From an uncultured Flavobacteriales bacterium (lineage in GTDB: Bacteria; Bacteroidota; Bacteroidia; Flavobacteriales_E; Vicingaceae), in contig CAJQOH010000025.1 of NCBI GenBank assembly GCA_905479915.1, positions 124,001 to 188,000 on the forward strand: 64,000 nt of DNA. Direction: 5' to 3'. Of the stretch, positions 17,592 to 25,390 are shown piece after piece. Each line of letters opens with the position of its first letter. Position 1 is the first letter of the stretch. The notes beneath the pieces were generated by a model, which was given only the letters and a program-made list of their open reading frames with translations, was not told the origin of the DNA and searched no databases. A program made the translations under genes and the position numbers.

Positions 17592-17659
17592 CTTAACATA
17601 AACTTAACATAGCAATAACCATCTCGTAACGCTTTGTTTTTATGTACACGATATTTTTG
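17592..17659 (+). promoter_or_regulatory. Candidate Pho box and promoter of the porin gene
   Basis: Direct repeats CTTAACA at 17592-17598 and 17603-17609 have an 11-base period. Two weaker units continue in phase (AATAACC 17614-17620, CGTAACG 17625-17631). A -7 element TATTTTTG is at 17652-17659. The gap from the last weak unit is 20 bases, and from the second strong unit 42. The geometry matches PhoB-type boxes (7-base half-sites, 4-base spacer). The assignment to phosphate control is inferred from the genes carrying it. Confidence 0.7.
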
Positions 17660-17697
17660 CGGTGTATTAATAAAACAGATAATATTAAATTAAAGAG

Positions 17698-18909
17698 ATG
17701 AAAAAGATTAAATTATTGTTAGCATTAGTTGCTCTTTCAACAGCAGTATTTGCGCAAGATGTAACAAATAATAAATTTGGAAAAGGTCTTTACAATGTAA
17801 TTGCCAAAGATAGTTCTTACAGTATGAAATTTGCTATAAGAATGCAATCACTATATGTAGGAGATTGGACAATAAATGATTCTACAGGGGTAAGCGCAGG
17901 TAATTCGCAGTTTTTAATAAGAAGAGCAAGATTAAAGTTTGGAGGTTTTGCATTTAGTCCAAAAGTTAAATATAAGGTAGAATTAGGATTAACAAATAGA
18001 GATATTTCTGGAGCAAGTTCTCACACAAAGGGTGCTCCAAGGGTAATACTAGACGCGGTAGTAAAGTGGAATTTTTATAAAAACTTCACTTTATGGGCTG
18101 GACAAACAAAACTACCAGGAAATAGAGAACGTGTTGTTTCTTCTGCCAACTTACAGTTTGTTGACCGATCTAAATTGAATTCTAATTTTAATATTGACCG
18201 TGATATGGGTGCTCAGTTAAGGCATTATTTTAAACTTGGAAAAAACTTTACTGTTAGAGAAATTGTTTCTGTATCTCAAGGAGAAGGAAGAAATGTTACA
18301 GATCCTAATTTAGGAGGATACCAGTATACAAGTAGAATAGAAATTTTACCTTTTGGAAAGTTTGAAAGTAAAGGAGATTATGTTGGTTCTTCTGTAAAAA
18401 GAGAAGAGAAGCCAAAGTTAGCTTTAGGAGGTACTTATGATTTACATGATAGAGCTGTAAAAAATAAAAGTAACCAAGGTAGTTATATGACTAATGATAG
18501 TCCTTCAGGATATTTTGAAACTGATATAACTACTATTTTTGGAGACATGATGTTTAAGTATGGAGGTTTTTCTGTGATGGCTGAATATGCAATGAGAACC
18601 GCAGCAAAAGATAGTGTTGCAAACGTTGATGGAACTAAAACAGGACAAGTTGTTGGTGTTGGAACAGGAATGAATTTCCAGATGGGCTACATGTTTAAAA
18701 ACAATTGGGAAGTAGCAGGAAGATATACTTTAACTGATTGGGATACTGATGTTACAGGAAATGAGGCACAGACTCAATATACTTTTGGAATAGGAAAATT
18801 CTTTAAAGGGCATAAGCTTAAAGTACAATCTGATGTTACTTACAGCACAACAGAAGAAAGTGCAGATAGTGATTTGATATACAGATTACAGTTTGATTTA
18901 CACTTCTAA
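17698..18909 (+). CDS. Phosphate-selective-type porin (OprO/OprP family)
   Basis: This 403-residue outer-membrane beta-barrel has a signal peptide (MKKIKLLLALVALSTAVFAQ). The porin_O_P family is indicated by the early FAIRMQSLYVGDW strand, FLIRRARLKFGGFAF, KYKVELGLTNRD, and AGQTKLPGNRERVVSSANLQFVDRS-type loop. The last strand ends YRLQFDLHF with a terminal Phe, as in outer-membrane barrels. Pseudomonas homologues are anion/phosphate channels induced by phosphate starvation. The upstream 11-base-period repeats support phosphate control here. It is a single gene followed by a strong terminator. Confidence 0.9.
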   Translation: MKKIKLLLALVALSTAVFAQDVTNNKFGKGLYNVIAKDSSYSMKFAIRMQSLYVGDWTINDSTGVSAGNSQFLIRRARLKFGGFAFSPKVKYKVELGLTNRDISGASSHTKGAPRVILDAVVKWNFYKNFTLWAGQTKLPGNRERVVSSANLQFVDRSKLNSNFNIDRDMGAQLRHYFKLGKNFTVREIVSVSQGEGRNVTDPNLGGYQYTSRIEILPFGKFESKGDYVGSSVKREEKPKLALGGTYDLHDRAVKNKSNQGSYMTNDSPSGYFETDITTIFGDMMFKYGGFSVMAEYAMRTAAKDSVANVDGTKTGQVVGVGTGMNFQMGYMFKNNWEVAGRYTLTDWDTDVTGNEAQTQYTFGIGKFFKGHKLKVQSDVTYSTTEESADSDLIYRLQFDLHF

Positions 18910-18962
18910 CTCGAAAAATTAGAGTGTTAATTAATGAGTCTTTTACTTTATTATTTTCACAT

Positions 18963-18997
18963 AAAAAAGCCCAGCTAATTTAGCTGGGCTTTTTTGT
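18963..18997. terminator. Strong terminator after the porin gene, probably bidirectional
   Basis: A stem AGCCCAGCTA / TAGCTGGGCT with a 3-base loop is flanked by an A-run before and a T-run after. It ends the porin transcript and could also stop the leftward carbonic anhydrase transcript. Confidence 0.85.
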
Positions 18998-19008
18998 TTT
19001 TAAGAATT

Positions 19009-19116
19009 CGTCTTTGCGATGAGTGAAGAGTAACGAAATGAAGAAGCTATCTCATAAAGAAAGAGGGATTGCTTCAATGCACTACGCCAATACTTGTGCT
19101 TTTCGCAATGATGTCT
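19009..19116. repeat. Degenerate REP-like palindromic repeat
   Basis: The left arm begins CGTCTTTGCGATGAGTGAAG and the right arm ends TTCGCAATGATG, with inner arms GAAGAAGCTATCTC and GGGATTGCTTC that pair imperfectly. This looks like a worn copy of the intergenic palindrome with ends like GTCATTGCGA that is scattered in many Bacteroidota genomes. It fills the space between the porin terminator and the carbonic anhydrase stop codon. Only one copy was recognised here. Confidence 0.6.
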
Positions 19117-19117
19117 T

Positions 19118-19720
19118 TTATAAGAATGTTACCTCACCTGTTTCTACAGAATAAGAAGCTCCAACAATTTTTATTTCTCCATTTTGTTCCATGTCATTTA
19201 GAATAGAACTTTCTTTTCTTATTCTTTCAATTGTAAGTGCCACATTTTTAATTGCAACAGTTTCAATATTATCTGGAGTCATTTCTCCACCAATAGCATT
19301 AACTGCGGGTTTAATTTTTTCTAATAAAGGTGTAATATTTCCTAATTCAACACCTTGACAAGCAGCGGTAACAGCACCACATTTTGTATGACCCATAACC
19401 ACCACAAGTTTAGATCCTGCTACTTTACAAGAATATTCCATTGAACCCAATACATCTTCGTTAACAATATTTCCAGCAACACGAGCACCAAAAATATCAC
19501 CAACTCCTTGGTCAAAAACCAACTCTAAAGGAGCTCTTGAATCTATACAACCCAAAACAACAGCAAATGGAGCCTGTCCTGCAGATGTAATTTTAACTTG
19601 TTCGCCAAGGTTTCTGTTTAACATTGATTGAGAAACGTATCTTTTGTTTCCATCTTTTAATCTTTCTATCGCCTCTGAAGGGCTTATTTTTTCTTGAATT
19701 TCTTTTGTTAATGTTTCCAT
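19118..19720 (-). CDS. Beta-class carbonic anhydrase
   Basis: This 200-residue enzyme interconverts CO2 and bicarbonate. Zinc ligands Cys58, His111 and Cys114 are present, with the catalytic Asp60-Arg62 pair (GCIDSRAP, GHTKCGAV). Length is normal for beta-carbonic anhydrases. The gene lies 5 bases after the SulP transporter gene, so the two are co-transcribed. Such pairs supply and interconvert bicarbonate for carboxylation reactions. There is no signal peptide, so it is cytoplasmic. Confidence 0.95.
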   Translation of the reverse strand: METLTKEIQEKISPSEAIERLKDGNKRYVSQSMLNRNLGEQVKITSAGQAPFAVVLGCIDSRAPLELVFDQGVGDIFGARVAGNIVNEDVLGSMEYSCKVAGSKLVVVMGHTKCGAVTAACQGVELGNITPLLEKIKPAVNAIGGEMTPDNIETVAIKNVALTIERIRKESSILNDMEQNGEIKIVGASYSVETGEVTFL

Positions 19721-19725
19721 TTTAT

Positions 19726-21276
19726 TTATTTTTTTATTGAACCAATAATATTTACCTCTATATTTCTTGTCGCTGCATTGATCTTAAAATCTTCAAAAAT
19801 CTCAGTAACATCCGGATGAATTAATTCAGATTTACTTGCGTCAATTTCCACAACAGCACCATCTTGAATAGCCAAAAGAGAGTTTTGTATCGCTGCCTTT
19901 TTCAAAAAGGTAACATCTTTAGGTAGGGTGATCTTAAGCTTATCTTTGCTTCCATCTTGCTCTTTTTCAATTTTATAAGGAATTTTAAAGTTGTTTCTAA
20001 ACAGAATCATGAAAATCGCAATTACCATACCTAAGGCAATACCCCATAACAAGTCAATAAAAACAATTCCTGCTATTGTAATTACAAAAGGAAGAAACTG
20101 CTCCTTACCCTCTCCATACATCTTTTTGAATAGAGCTGGTTTGGCAAGCTTATAACCAACAACTAATAGTATAGCAGCAAGAGTTCCTAAAGGAATATAG
20201 TTAAGCACTTTAGGAATGGCAACAACACTTATTAGAAGTAAAATACCATGCATTATTGTTGAGGCTTTTGTTTTTCCACCCGACTGTTGATTTGCAGAAC
20301 TTCTAACGATTACCTGAGTAACAGGAAGACCACCAATAAACCCGGCAATAATATTTCCAACACCTTGAGCTTTAAGCTCCCTGTTCGTTGGGGTATTTCT
20401 TTTAAGCGTATCTTGTTTGTCTGATGCTTCAACACATAACAGCGTTTCTAAACTTGCTACAACAGCTATAACAATTGCAGTTGTATAAACTTTAGGATTG
20501 CTTAATGCATTAAAATCAGGAAAAGAGAAGTTCCCAATAAAACTATTTAAACTTTCGCTAATAGGCACTTTTACTAAATGATCTGCAGCAATAGCAAAAG
20601 ATTCATTACCAGCAAAAATAATGTTAAGAACAATTCCCATTACCACAGCAACCAATGGTCCCTGCACAATTTTTGTGAACTTTTGTTTTTTCATAAACGA
20701 AGTTTCCCAAGCAATAAGAATAACCAAAGAAACTACAGAAACAACAAGAACCCCAGGGCTGATGAAGTCTAACATATTCCATAATTCAGAAATAGTATTT
20801 TGACCATCAGGCTGAATAAAACCAAAATCACCTTCAGGGTCTTTATCATAACCAAAAGCATGAGGAATTTGTTTCATAAATATTAGGATACCAATTCCTG
20901 CTAGCATTCCATGGATAACAGACGAAGGGAAAAAGTAGGCTATAATTCCTGCTTTAGCAAACCCCATTAATAACTGAATTACTCCAGCAATTATGACTGC
21001 AACAAGAAATATTTCAAAACCTCCTAAATCTGTAATTGCATTTAAAACAATTACAGCAAGACCAGCAGCAGGACCACTAACCCCTAGCGGAGAACCACTT
21101 AAAGCCCCAACAATTATTCCTCCTATGATACCACTAATAAGCCCAGCAAAAAGAGGAGCTCCTGAGGCAAGGGCTATTCCTAAACAAAGAGGCATAGCAA
21201 CTAAAAAGACAACAATACTTGCTGGGATATCGTCTTTAAAGTTTTTAAACGGGTTTAATTTATTATTTGAATTCAT
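19726..21276 (-). CDS. SulP-family anion (probably bicarbonate) transporter
   Basis: This 516-residue protein has 10 or more transmembrane helices with SulP signatures (DIPASIVVFLVAMPLCLGIALASGAP near 15-40, then GPAAGLAVIV) and a C-terminal STAS-like cytoplasmic domain (around 430-516). SulP members exchange sulfate, bicarbonate or other anions. Co-transcription with a carbonic anhydrase makes bicarbonate uptake the best guess; sequence alone does not fix the substrate. No 11-base Pho-type repeat was seen upstream, unlike most other genes in this region. Confidence 0.92.
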   Translation of the reverse strand: MNSNNKLNPFKNFKDDIPASIVVFLVAMPLCLGIALASGAPLFAGLISGIIGGIIVGALSGSPLGVSGPAAGLAVIVLNAITDLGGFEIFLVAVIIAGVIQLLMGFAKAGIIAYFFPSSVIHGMLAGIGILIFMKQIPHAFGYDKDPEGDFGFIQPDGQNTISELWNMLDFISPGVLVVSVVSLVILIAWETSFMKKQKFTKIVQGPLVAVVMGIVLNIIFAGNESFAIAADHLVKVPISESLNSFIGNFSFPDFNALSNPKVYTTAIVIAVVASLETLLCVEASDKQDTLKRNTPTNRELKAQGVGNIIAGFIGGLPVTQVIVRSSANQQSGGKTKASTIMHGILLLISVVAIPKVLNYIPLGTLAAILLVVGYKLAKPALFKKMYGEGKEQFLPFVITIAGIVFIDLLWGIALGMVIAIFMILFRNNFKIPYKIEKEQDGSKDKLKITLPKDVTFLKKAAIQNSLLAIQDGAVVEIDASKSELIHPDVTEIFEDFKINAATRNIEVNIIGSIKK

Positions 21277-21395
21277 TTTTTTTATTTTAGCTTATACCCC
21301 AAGCTGTTATATTAAAAGGGGCATTGTTAATGTAGAGAAAATCCCTACTTAAATTATTTTTTGAAATAGTTTGCTTTTATAAAAGCAAGGAAGCT

Positions 21396-21695
21396 TTAAG
21401 CTTCTGGAGGGGGGTTAACAATATCTGTTACGATATCTATAAAATGCTTGCCTCTAAAAGAATAGAGGAAGTTTTCGTTATTAAGTTCAGAAAGCTCTTT
21501 ATCTTTAGATAAAAGATACTCTTCTAAATCATCAAAATCTTTTTCTGATTTGTTTTCTTTTTGTTCTTCTTCTGTTGGTTTTTCACAACACAACAGCTCG
21601 CAATCAAATGTATAAAATGAGGATATGGCAGAAACAACACTTGGCGCAGCGATAACAAGCATTAATGTAATTGCAACTATTTTGATAATTCTCAT
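21396..21695 (-). CDS. Small acidic exported or membrane protein, unknown function
   Basis: This encodes 99 residues beginning MRIIKIVAITLMLVIAAPSVVSA, a signal peptide or anchor. After a Cys-bearing segment FDCELLCCEK, the rest is a very acidic stretch (TEEEQKENKSEKDFDDLEEYLLSKDKELSEL) ending NPPPEA. No family was recognised. GTG and ATG alternatives lie just upstream. A TATATTTG -7 element on this strand (21708-21701) sits within a few bases of the start, so the transcript may be leaderless. It is divergent from the Na/Pi cotransporter and shares its control region, so a link to phosphate or metal stress is possible. Confidence 0.6.
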   Translation of the reverse strand: MRIIKIVAITLMLVIAAPSVVSAISSFYTFDCELLCCEKPTEEEQKENKSEKDFDDLEEYLLSKDKELSELNNENFLYSFRGKHFIDIVTDIVNPPPEA

Positions 21696-21786
21696 CATCA
21701 CAAATATACAAAGTCTTGTAAAACAGAAGTGTTAAAACAATATAAAATTGTAAAAACAAAGACCTGGGCACTTTAAAAAGAGAAGA

Positions 21787-21843
21787 CTTAACAATTACTT
21801 AACATTGTTTTTATTTAGGAATAACAATGCTGCAATATTTTTG
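21787..21843 (+). promoter_or_regulatory. Candidate Pho box and promoter of the Na/Pi cotransporter gene
   Basis: CTTAACA at 21787-21793 and 21798-21804 form an exact 11-base-period pair. A -7 element TATTTTTG is at 21836-21843, 31 bases after the second unit. The phosphate link is direct in function: the controlled gene encodes a Na/phosphate cotransporter. Confidence 0.72.
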
Positions 21844-21865
21844 CTACAAATTAAAATTGATAAAA

Positions 21866-23563
21866 ATGGAATTTGGATTTATTGAGGTATTAAAATTAAT
21901 AGGAGCTCTTGGCTTTTTCATTTATGGAATGAAAATAATGAGTGAGGGTATTCAAAAAGCTGCAGGAAGCAGCATGAGAAGAATACTTTCGACCATGACT
22001 AAGAATAGGTATTTAGGTGTTTTAACAGGGTTTATTGTAACTTGCCTGGTTCAGTCTTCTTCTGCTAGTACTGTAATGGCAGTTAGTTTTGTAAATGCGG
22101 GACTACTTTCTTTAGTTGAGTCTGCAGGTATTATGTTGGGAGCAAATATTGGAACAACTATTACAGGTTGGTTAGTGGCTGTTTTAGGATTTAAAGTGAA
22201 AATAGCCGCTATGGCACTTCCGTTATTGGCTATTGGTGTGCCAATGCTGTTTATGAGAAAAAACAAAGTAAAGCACATCGGTCAATTTATTGTTGGTTTT
22301 GCTATTTTATTCTGGGGGCTTTCTGAGTTAAAGCATGCTGTTCCTGATGTAAAACACAACCCAGAAGTATTGAATTTTTTAGGAGCTTACGCTGACAGTG
22401 GGTTTTTTAGTAACCTTTTCTTTATTCTTGTTGGAACGATTTTAACAATTGTTGTTCAGTCATCTAGTGCATCAATGGCGTTAACACAAACGCTTTGTTT
22501 TAGTGGTGTAATTCCTTTTGAAGTTGCTGCGGCAATGATTTTGGGTGAAAACATTGGTACAACAATTACTGCCGAGTTAGCATCCTTGCCTGCAAATGTT
22601 CACGCAAAAAGGTCTGCGAGAATTCACTCGATGTTTAATATTGTTGGGGTTTCCTGGGCCGTTTTATTAATATCATTTACACCAGCTTTAGACGGAGTAA
22701 GAGGTGTTGCTATGAATTGGTTTGGGTCTGCTGATCCAATGACAGCAGAGGGAGCACCTATGGGGTTAGCAATTTTTCATACAGCCTTTAATTTTGTGAA
22801 TGTTTTAATTATGATTTGGTTTGTTCCATTGCTTGTTAAGCTGGCTATTAAATCGGTTAAATCTAAAGGAGATGTTGACGAAGAGTATAGTTTAGATTAT
22901 ATTAACTCTGGAATGATGGCAACACCAGAAATGTCCTTGATGGAAGCTCAAAAAGAGGTTTCTAAGTTTGGAGAAGTTGTTAAGAGGATGAATGCAATGG
23001 TTAAGAGTTTAGTTGCTGAAAACTTAGAAAACAAAGAGGTAAGTAAGGTTTTAGCTAGGGTTAAAAAATATGAAGACATAACAGACAACATAGAAAAAGA
23101 TGTTGCAGATTATTTAACTAAAGTTTCTCAAAATGAAATGACCGAAAGTTCTTCATTGAAAGTAAGAGGTATGTTAAGTATTGTTGGAGACTTAGAACGA
23201 ATAGGAGACATATATTATCAAATGTCTAAAGGAATTGAAAGAAAGATAGAGGGGAAGGTATATTTTACTCCTGAACAGCGCAAAAACATTTTAGACATGT
23301 TTGATTTAGTTGAAGCAAACCTAACTACAATGTGTCAAAACCTTTCAGGTAGCTATAGTGATGTTACAATGCTTAAGGCTCAAGAACAAGAGACCACATT
23401 AAATAAGTATAGAAAGACATTAAGAAAAGAACATTATGCAAGTGTAGAGAAAGGAGATTACAATTTCCAAAGTGCTGCTGTTTATTCTGATTTGTTTAAC
23501 TCTTTAGAGAAAGTGGGAGATCATACAATTAATGTGACAGAAGGAATTACTGGGGAACATTAG
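21866..23563 (+). CDS. Na/Pi cotransporter family protein with PhoU-like domain
   Basis: This 565-residue protein has two Na/Pi cotransporter repeats in about 8 membrane helices. The paired signature QSSSAST (around 64) and QSSSASM (around 205) marks the duplicated core, with GANIGTTITGW and GENIGTTITAE. The C-terminal third (around 345-565) is a helical PhoU-like domain. YjbB/NptA-type proteins move phosphate with sodium; bacterial members can import or export it. The ATG at 21866 is preferred over an ATG 13 codons upstream, because the -7 element at 21836-21843 would leave that start without a leader. A perfect hairpin terminator follows. Confidence 0.94.
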   Translation: MEFGFIEVLKLIGALGFFIYGMKIMSEGIQKAAGSSMRRILSTMTKNRYLGVLTGFIVTCLVQSSSASTVMAVSFVNAGLLSLVESAGIMLGANIGTTITGWLVAVLGFKVKIAAMALPLLAIGVPMLFMRKNKVKHIGQFIVGFAILFWGLSELKHAVPDVKHNPEVLNFLGAYADSGFFSNLFFILVGTILTIVVQSSSASMALTQTLCFSGVIPFEVAAAMILGENIGTTITAELASLPANVHAKRSARIHSMFNIVGVSWAVLLISFTPALDGVRGVAMNWFGSADPMTAEGAPMGLAIFHTAFNFVNVLIMIWFVPLLVKLAIKSVKSKGDVDEEYSLDYINSGMMATPEMSLMEAQKEVSKFGEVVKRMNAMVKSLVAENLENKEVSKVLARVKKYEDITDNIEKDVADYLTKVSQNEMTESSSLKVRGMLSIVGDLERIGDIYYQMSKGIERKIEGKVYFTPEQRKNILDMFDLVEANLTTMCQNLSGSYSDVTMLKAQEQETTLNKYRKTLRKEHYASVEKGDYNFQSAAVYSDLFNSLEKVGDHTINVTEGITGEH

Positions 23564-23586
23564 CAGATAACCTTAACTTAATATTG

Positions 23587-23654
23587 CTTAACAATAGCAT
23601 AACAGAAGCGTAAAATTTATTTTACGCTTCTGTTGTTTTTAACTACTTACTTTG
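23587..23654 (+). promoter_or_regulatory. Candidate Pho box and promoter of the small carboxypeptidase-like gene
   Basis: CTTAACA (23587-23593) and CATAACA (23598-23604) have an 11-base period. An additional CTTAATA lies 10 bases upstream. A -7-like TTACTTTG is at 23647-23654, 42 bases after the second unit, the same gap as at the porin promoter. The terminator hairpin of the preceding gene sits between box and -7 element. Confidence 0.6.
23603..23640 (+). terminator. Terminator after the Na/Pi cotransporter gene
   Basis: A perfect 14-base stem (23603-23616 with 23619-23632; arms CAGAAGCGTAAAAT and ATTTTACGCTTCTG) is followed by TTGTTTTT. The left arm overlaps the end of the upstream Pho-type repeat. 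Confidence 0.85.
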
Positions 23655-23678
23655 CATCATAAATTAAAACATTTAAAG

Positions 23679-23996
23679 ATGAAAACAATTGTAACAATTA
23701 TTGCGCTATTTACTTTTACAATGTCGTTTGGAAACAACAACAACGAAAAGAATGTAAAAATGTTTTCTATTAGTGGAAAAGTAGTAGATGCTAAAGAAAG
23801 CTTAACAGGAGTTAAGGTTTGGTTAGATGGAAAAGAAACAACTGTTTATACTGATTTTGATGGAAACTTTACAATTAACAATGTTGTTGAAGGAGAACAT
23901 AAAGTTGCATTCAGTTTAATTACATATAAAAACAAAGAAGTTGTTTTAAACACTAAGGGTGATGAAAAGATTACTGTAGAGTTAAACGAAAAATAA
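23679..23996 (+). CDS. Small exported carboxypeptidase-regulatory-like domain protein
   Basis: This 105-residue protein has a signal peptide (MKTIVTIIALFTFTMSFG) and a single CarboxypepD_reg-like beta-sandwich (around 30-105), with SGKVVDAKESLTGVKVWLDG and TDFDGNFTINNVVEG. The same fold begins many TonB-dependent receptors, including the one in this region, but here it stands alone. The ATG at 23679 begins the signal peptide; a nine-codon extension is less likely. The preceding 11-base repeats place it among the phosphate-type genes. Stand-alone role unknown. Confidence 0.85.
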   Translation: MKTIVTIIALFTFTMSFGNNNNEKNVKMFSISGKVVDAKESLTGVKVWLDGKETTVYTDFDGNFTINNVVEGEHKVAFSLITYKNKEVVLNTKGDEKITVELNEK

Positions 23997-24014
23997 TTAA
24001 GATCTTAAATATTG

Positions 24015-24045
24015 AAATCCCCTGTAACCGCAGGGGATTTTTTTT
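24015..24045 (+). terminator. Terminator after the carboxypeptidase-like gene
   Basis: Stem AAATCCCCTG / CAGGGGATTT with a 6-base loop is followed by eight T in total. Confidence 0.88.
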
Positions 24046-24060
24046 GAATTAAATATTATT

Positions 24061-24525
24061 ATGAGAGCAAGAATAACAATTTTAGCAGCGCTTTTATTTG
24101 TTGCTGTTTTAGGGTTTGGGCAAAAAATAATTAAACAAGAAGGTGTTTATGTTAATGCAGAATCATTAAAAAAATATACGGGTGTGTATATTTCTTATTA
24201 TGATAATGGCGAAAAAGAGGCTGTTTATTCTGTAAAAAAAGGCGTAGAAGATGGAAAGGTAGAGTTCTATTATTTTTCTGGAGAAATTATGGAGCAAGGA
24301 GCTTTTGAAGATGGTGAAAAAAGCGGAAAATGGGTGCGCTGGTCTCAATCAGGAATTAAGTTGGCAGAAGCTTTTTATAACAAAGGAGAGAAAGATGGGG
24401 AGTGGCAAATTTGGGATGAAAGAGGGGTTAAGCGATATTTAATGAATTATGCCCAAGGAAAGAAAACAGGAACTTGGATTATGTGGGACGAGAAAGGGCA
24501 AATATCTAATATGAAAGATTATTAA
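24061..24525 (+). CDS. Exported MORN-repeat / YwqK-like protein
   Basis: This 154-residue protein has a signal peptide (MRARITILAALLFVAVLGFGQ) and about five MORN-like repeats (SYYDNGEKEAVYSVKKGVEDG, EFYYFSGEIMEQGAFEDGEKSGKW and so on). Function is unknown. It lies after a strong terminator without its own Pho-type repeat, so it may have a separate promoter in the 15 bases before it or be read by leak-through. The three-unit repeat that precedes the next gene begins at its stop codon. Confidence 0.85.
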   Translation: MRARITILAALLFVAVLGFGQKIIKQEGVYVNAESLKKYTGVYISYYDNGEKEAVYSVKKGVEDGKVEFYYFSGEIMEQGAFEDGEKSGKWVRWSQSGIKLAEAFYNKGEKDGEWQIWDERGVKRYLMNYAQGKKTGTWIMWDEKGQISNMKDY

Positions 24526-24577
24526 ACTTAGCTTAACTTTAACTTAACCCTTTCTGACGTTGCTTCTACTAACTTTA
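24521..24577 (+). promoter_or_regulatory. Candidate Pho box and promoter of the atypical response regulator gene
   Basis: Three units ATTAAAC (24521-24527), CTTAACT (24532-24538) and CTTAACC (24543-24549) follow at 11-base steps. A -7-like TAACTTTA is at 24570-24577, exactly 20 bases after the last unit. The first unit overlaps the stop codon of the MORN gene. Confidence 0.65.
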
Positions 24578-24586
24578 TAGATAGAA

Positions 24587-25264
24587 ATGACACCAACAAT
24601 AAACATATTTAGCGCAAACGAATCAGAGCTGAAATTAACCACTATTCTTTTTGAAAAAGAAGGGTTTAAGGTTTTAGCTCACTCTCATGTAAATGAGGAG
24701 ACAATTAATGCGGTTTATAAGAATAACCCAGATGTTGTTTTATTGGATTTAGAGATTTTTAACTCTGATGGGATTGAGTTTTGTTATCAGCTTAAAAAAG
24801 AGAATAACCTAAATACCTTTGTTGTCCTTTTTTCTGAGCAATATGATGATTATATTCAAATAGAGGCGTTTAAGGCCGGGGCTGATGACTATGTTGTTAG
24901 ACCGGTTAATTCAAGGGTTTTTGTAAAAAAGATAAAAGCGTTACTTTCTAGAAAGCCAACAAAAACCAAATCAACAAAAGCAAAATTACTTTCTTATAAC
25001 AATCTAAAAATAGATAGAGAGAGCTATGTTGTTATTTTAGATAATAAGAATTACTCATTACCAAGGAAAGAGTTTGAAATGCTTTTTTTATTGATTAACG
25101 AGCCTCAAAAGGTCTTTTCTAGAGATGAAATTTACAAAGCTGTTTGGGATAAGGCGGCCTCAAAAAACGATAGAATAATTGATGTTCATATTAGAAAGAT
25201 AAGAGAAAAAATAGGGCAGAATATTATTAAGACCATAAAAGGCGTAGGCTACCAGTTGGCATAA
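24587..25264 (+). CDS. OmpR/PhoB-type response regulator with atypical receiver
   Basis: This 225-residue protein has an N-terminal receiver-like domain and a C-terminal winged-helix domain (around 130-225: LPRKEFEMLFLLINEPQKVFSRDEIYKAVW, IDVHIRKIREKIG, TIKGVGYQL). The acceptor Asp54 is present, but the usual acidic pair is Ala10-Asn11 and the conserved Lys is Arg105. It may therefore be poorly phosphorylated or work without phosphate. No kinase gene is adjacent. It resembles the PhoB-like protein at 30007 in the DNA-binding half. Its own promoter carries the repeat, so it may be a second layer in the same regulon. Confidence 0.9.
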   Translation: MTPTINIFSANESELKLTTILFEKEGFKVLAHSHVNEETINAVYKNNPDVVLLDLEIFNSDGIEFCYQLKKENNLNTFVVLFSEQYDDYIQIEAFKAGADDYVVRPVNSRVFVKKIKALLSRKPTKTKSTKAKLLSYNNLKIDRESYVVILDNKNYSLPRKEFEMLFLLINEPQKVFSRDEIYKAVWDKAASKNDRIIDVHIRKIREKIGQNIIKTIKGVGYQLA

Positions 25265-25390
25265 CTTATTTTGAGCAAAACAGCACAATTCTTTTTTGTA
25301 CCTTATTGCATAAAACGGATGCCAGGATGGTTATAAAGCATAGGCATAACCAACCATATTATTTTTAAGCTTAATAGCAGGGTTGTTGTC

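Noticed and set aside
25320-25360. Imperfect hairpin GGTTAT...ATAACC after the regulator gene at 24587
   Set aside because: The stem is short, the loop long and no clear T-run follows, so I did not call a terminator. The two flanking genes converge here, so some terminator function remains possible.
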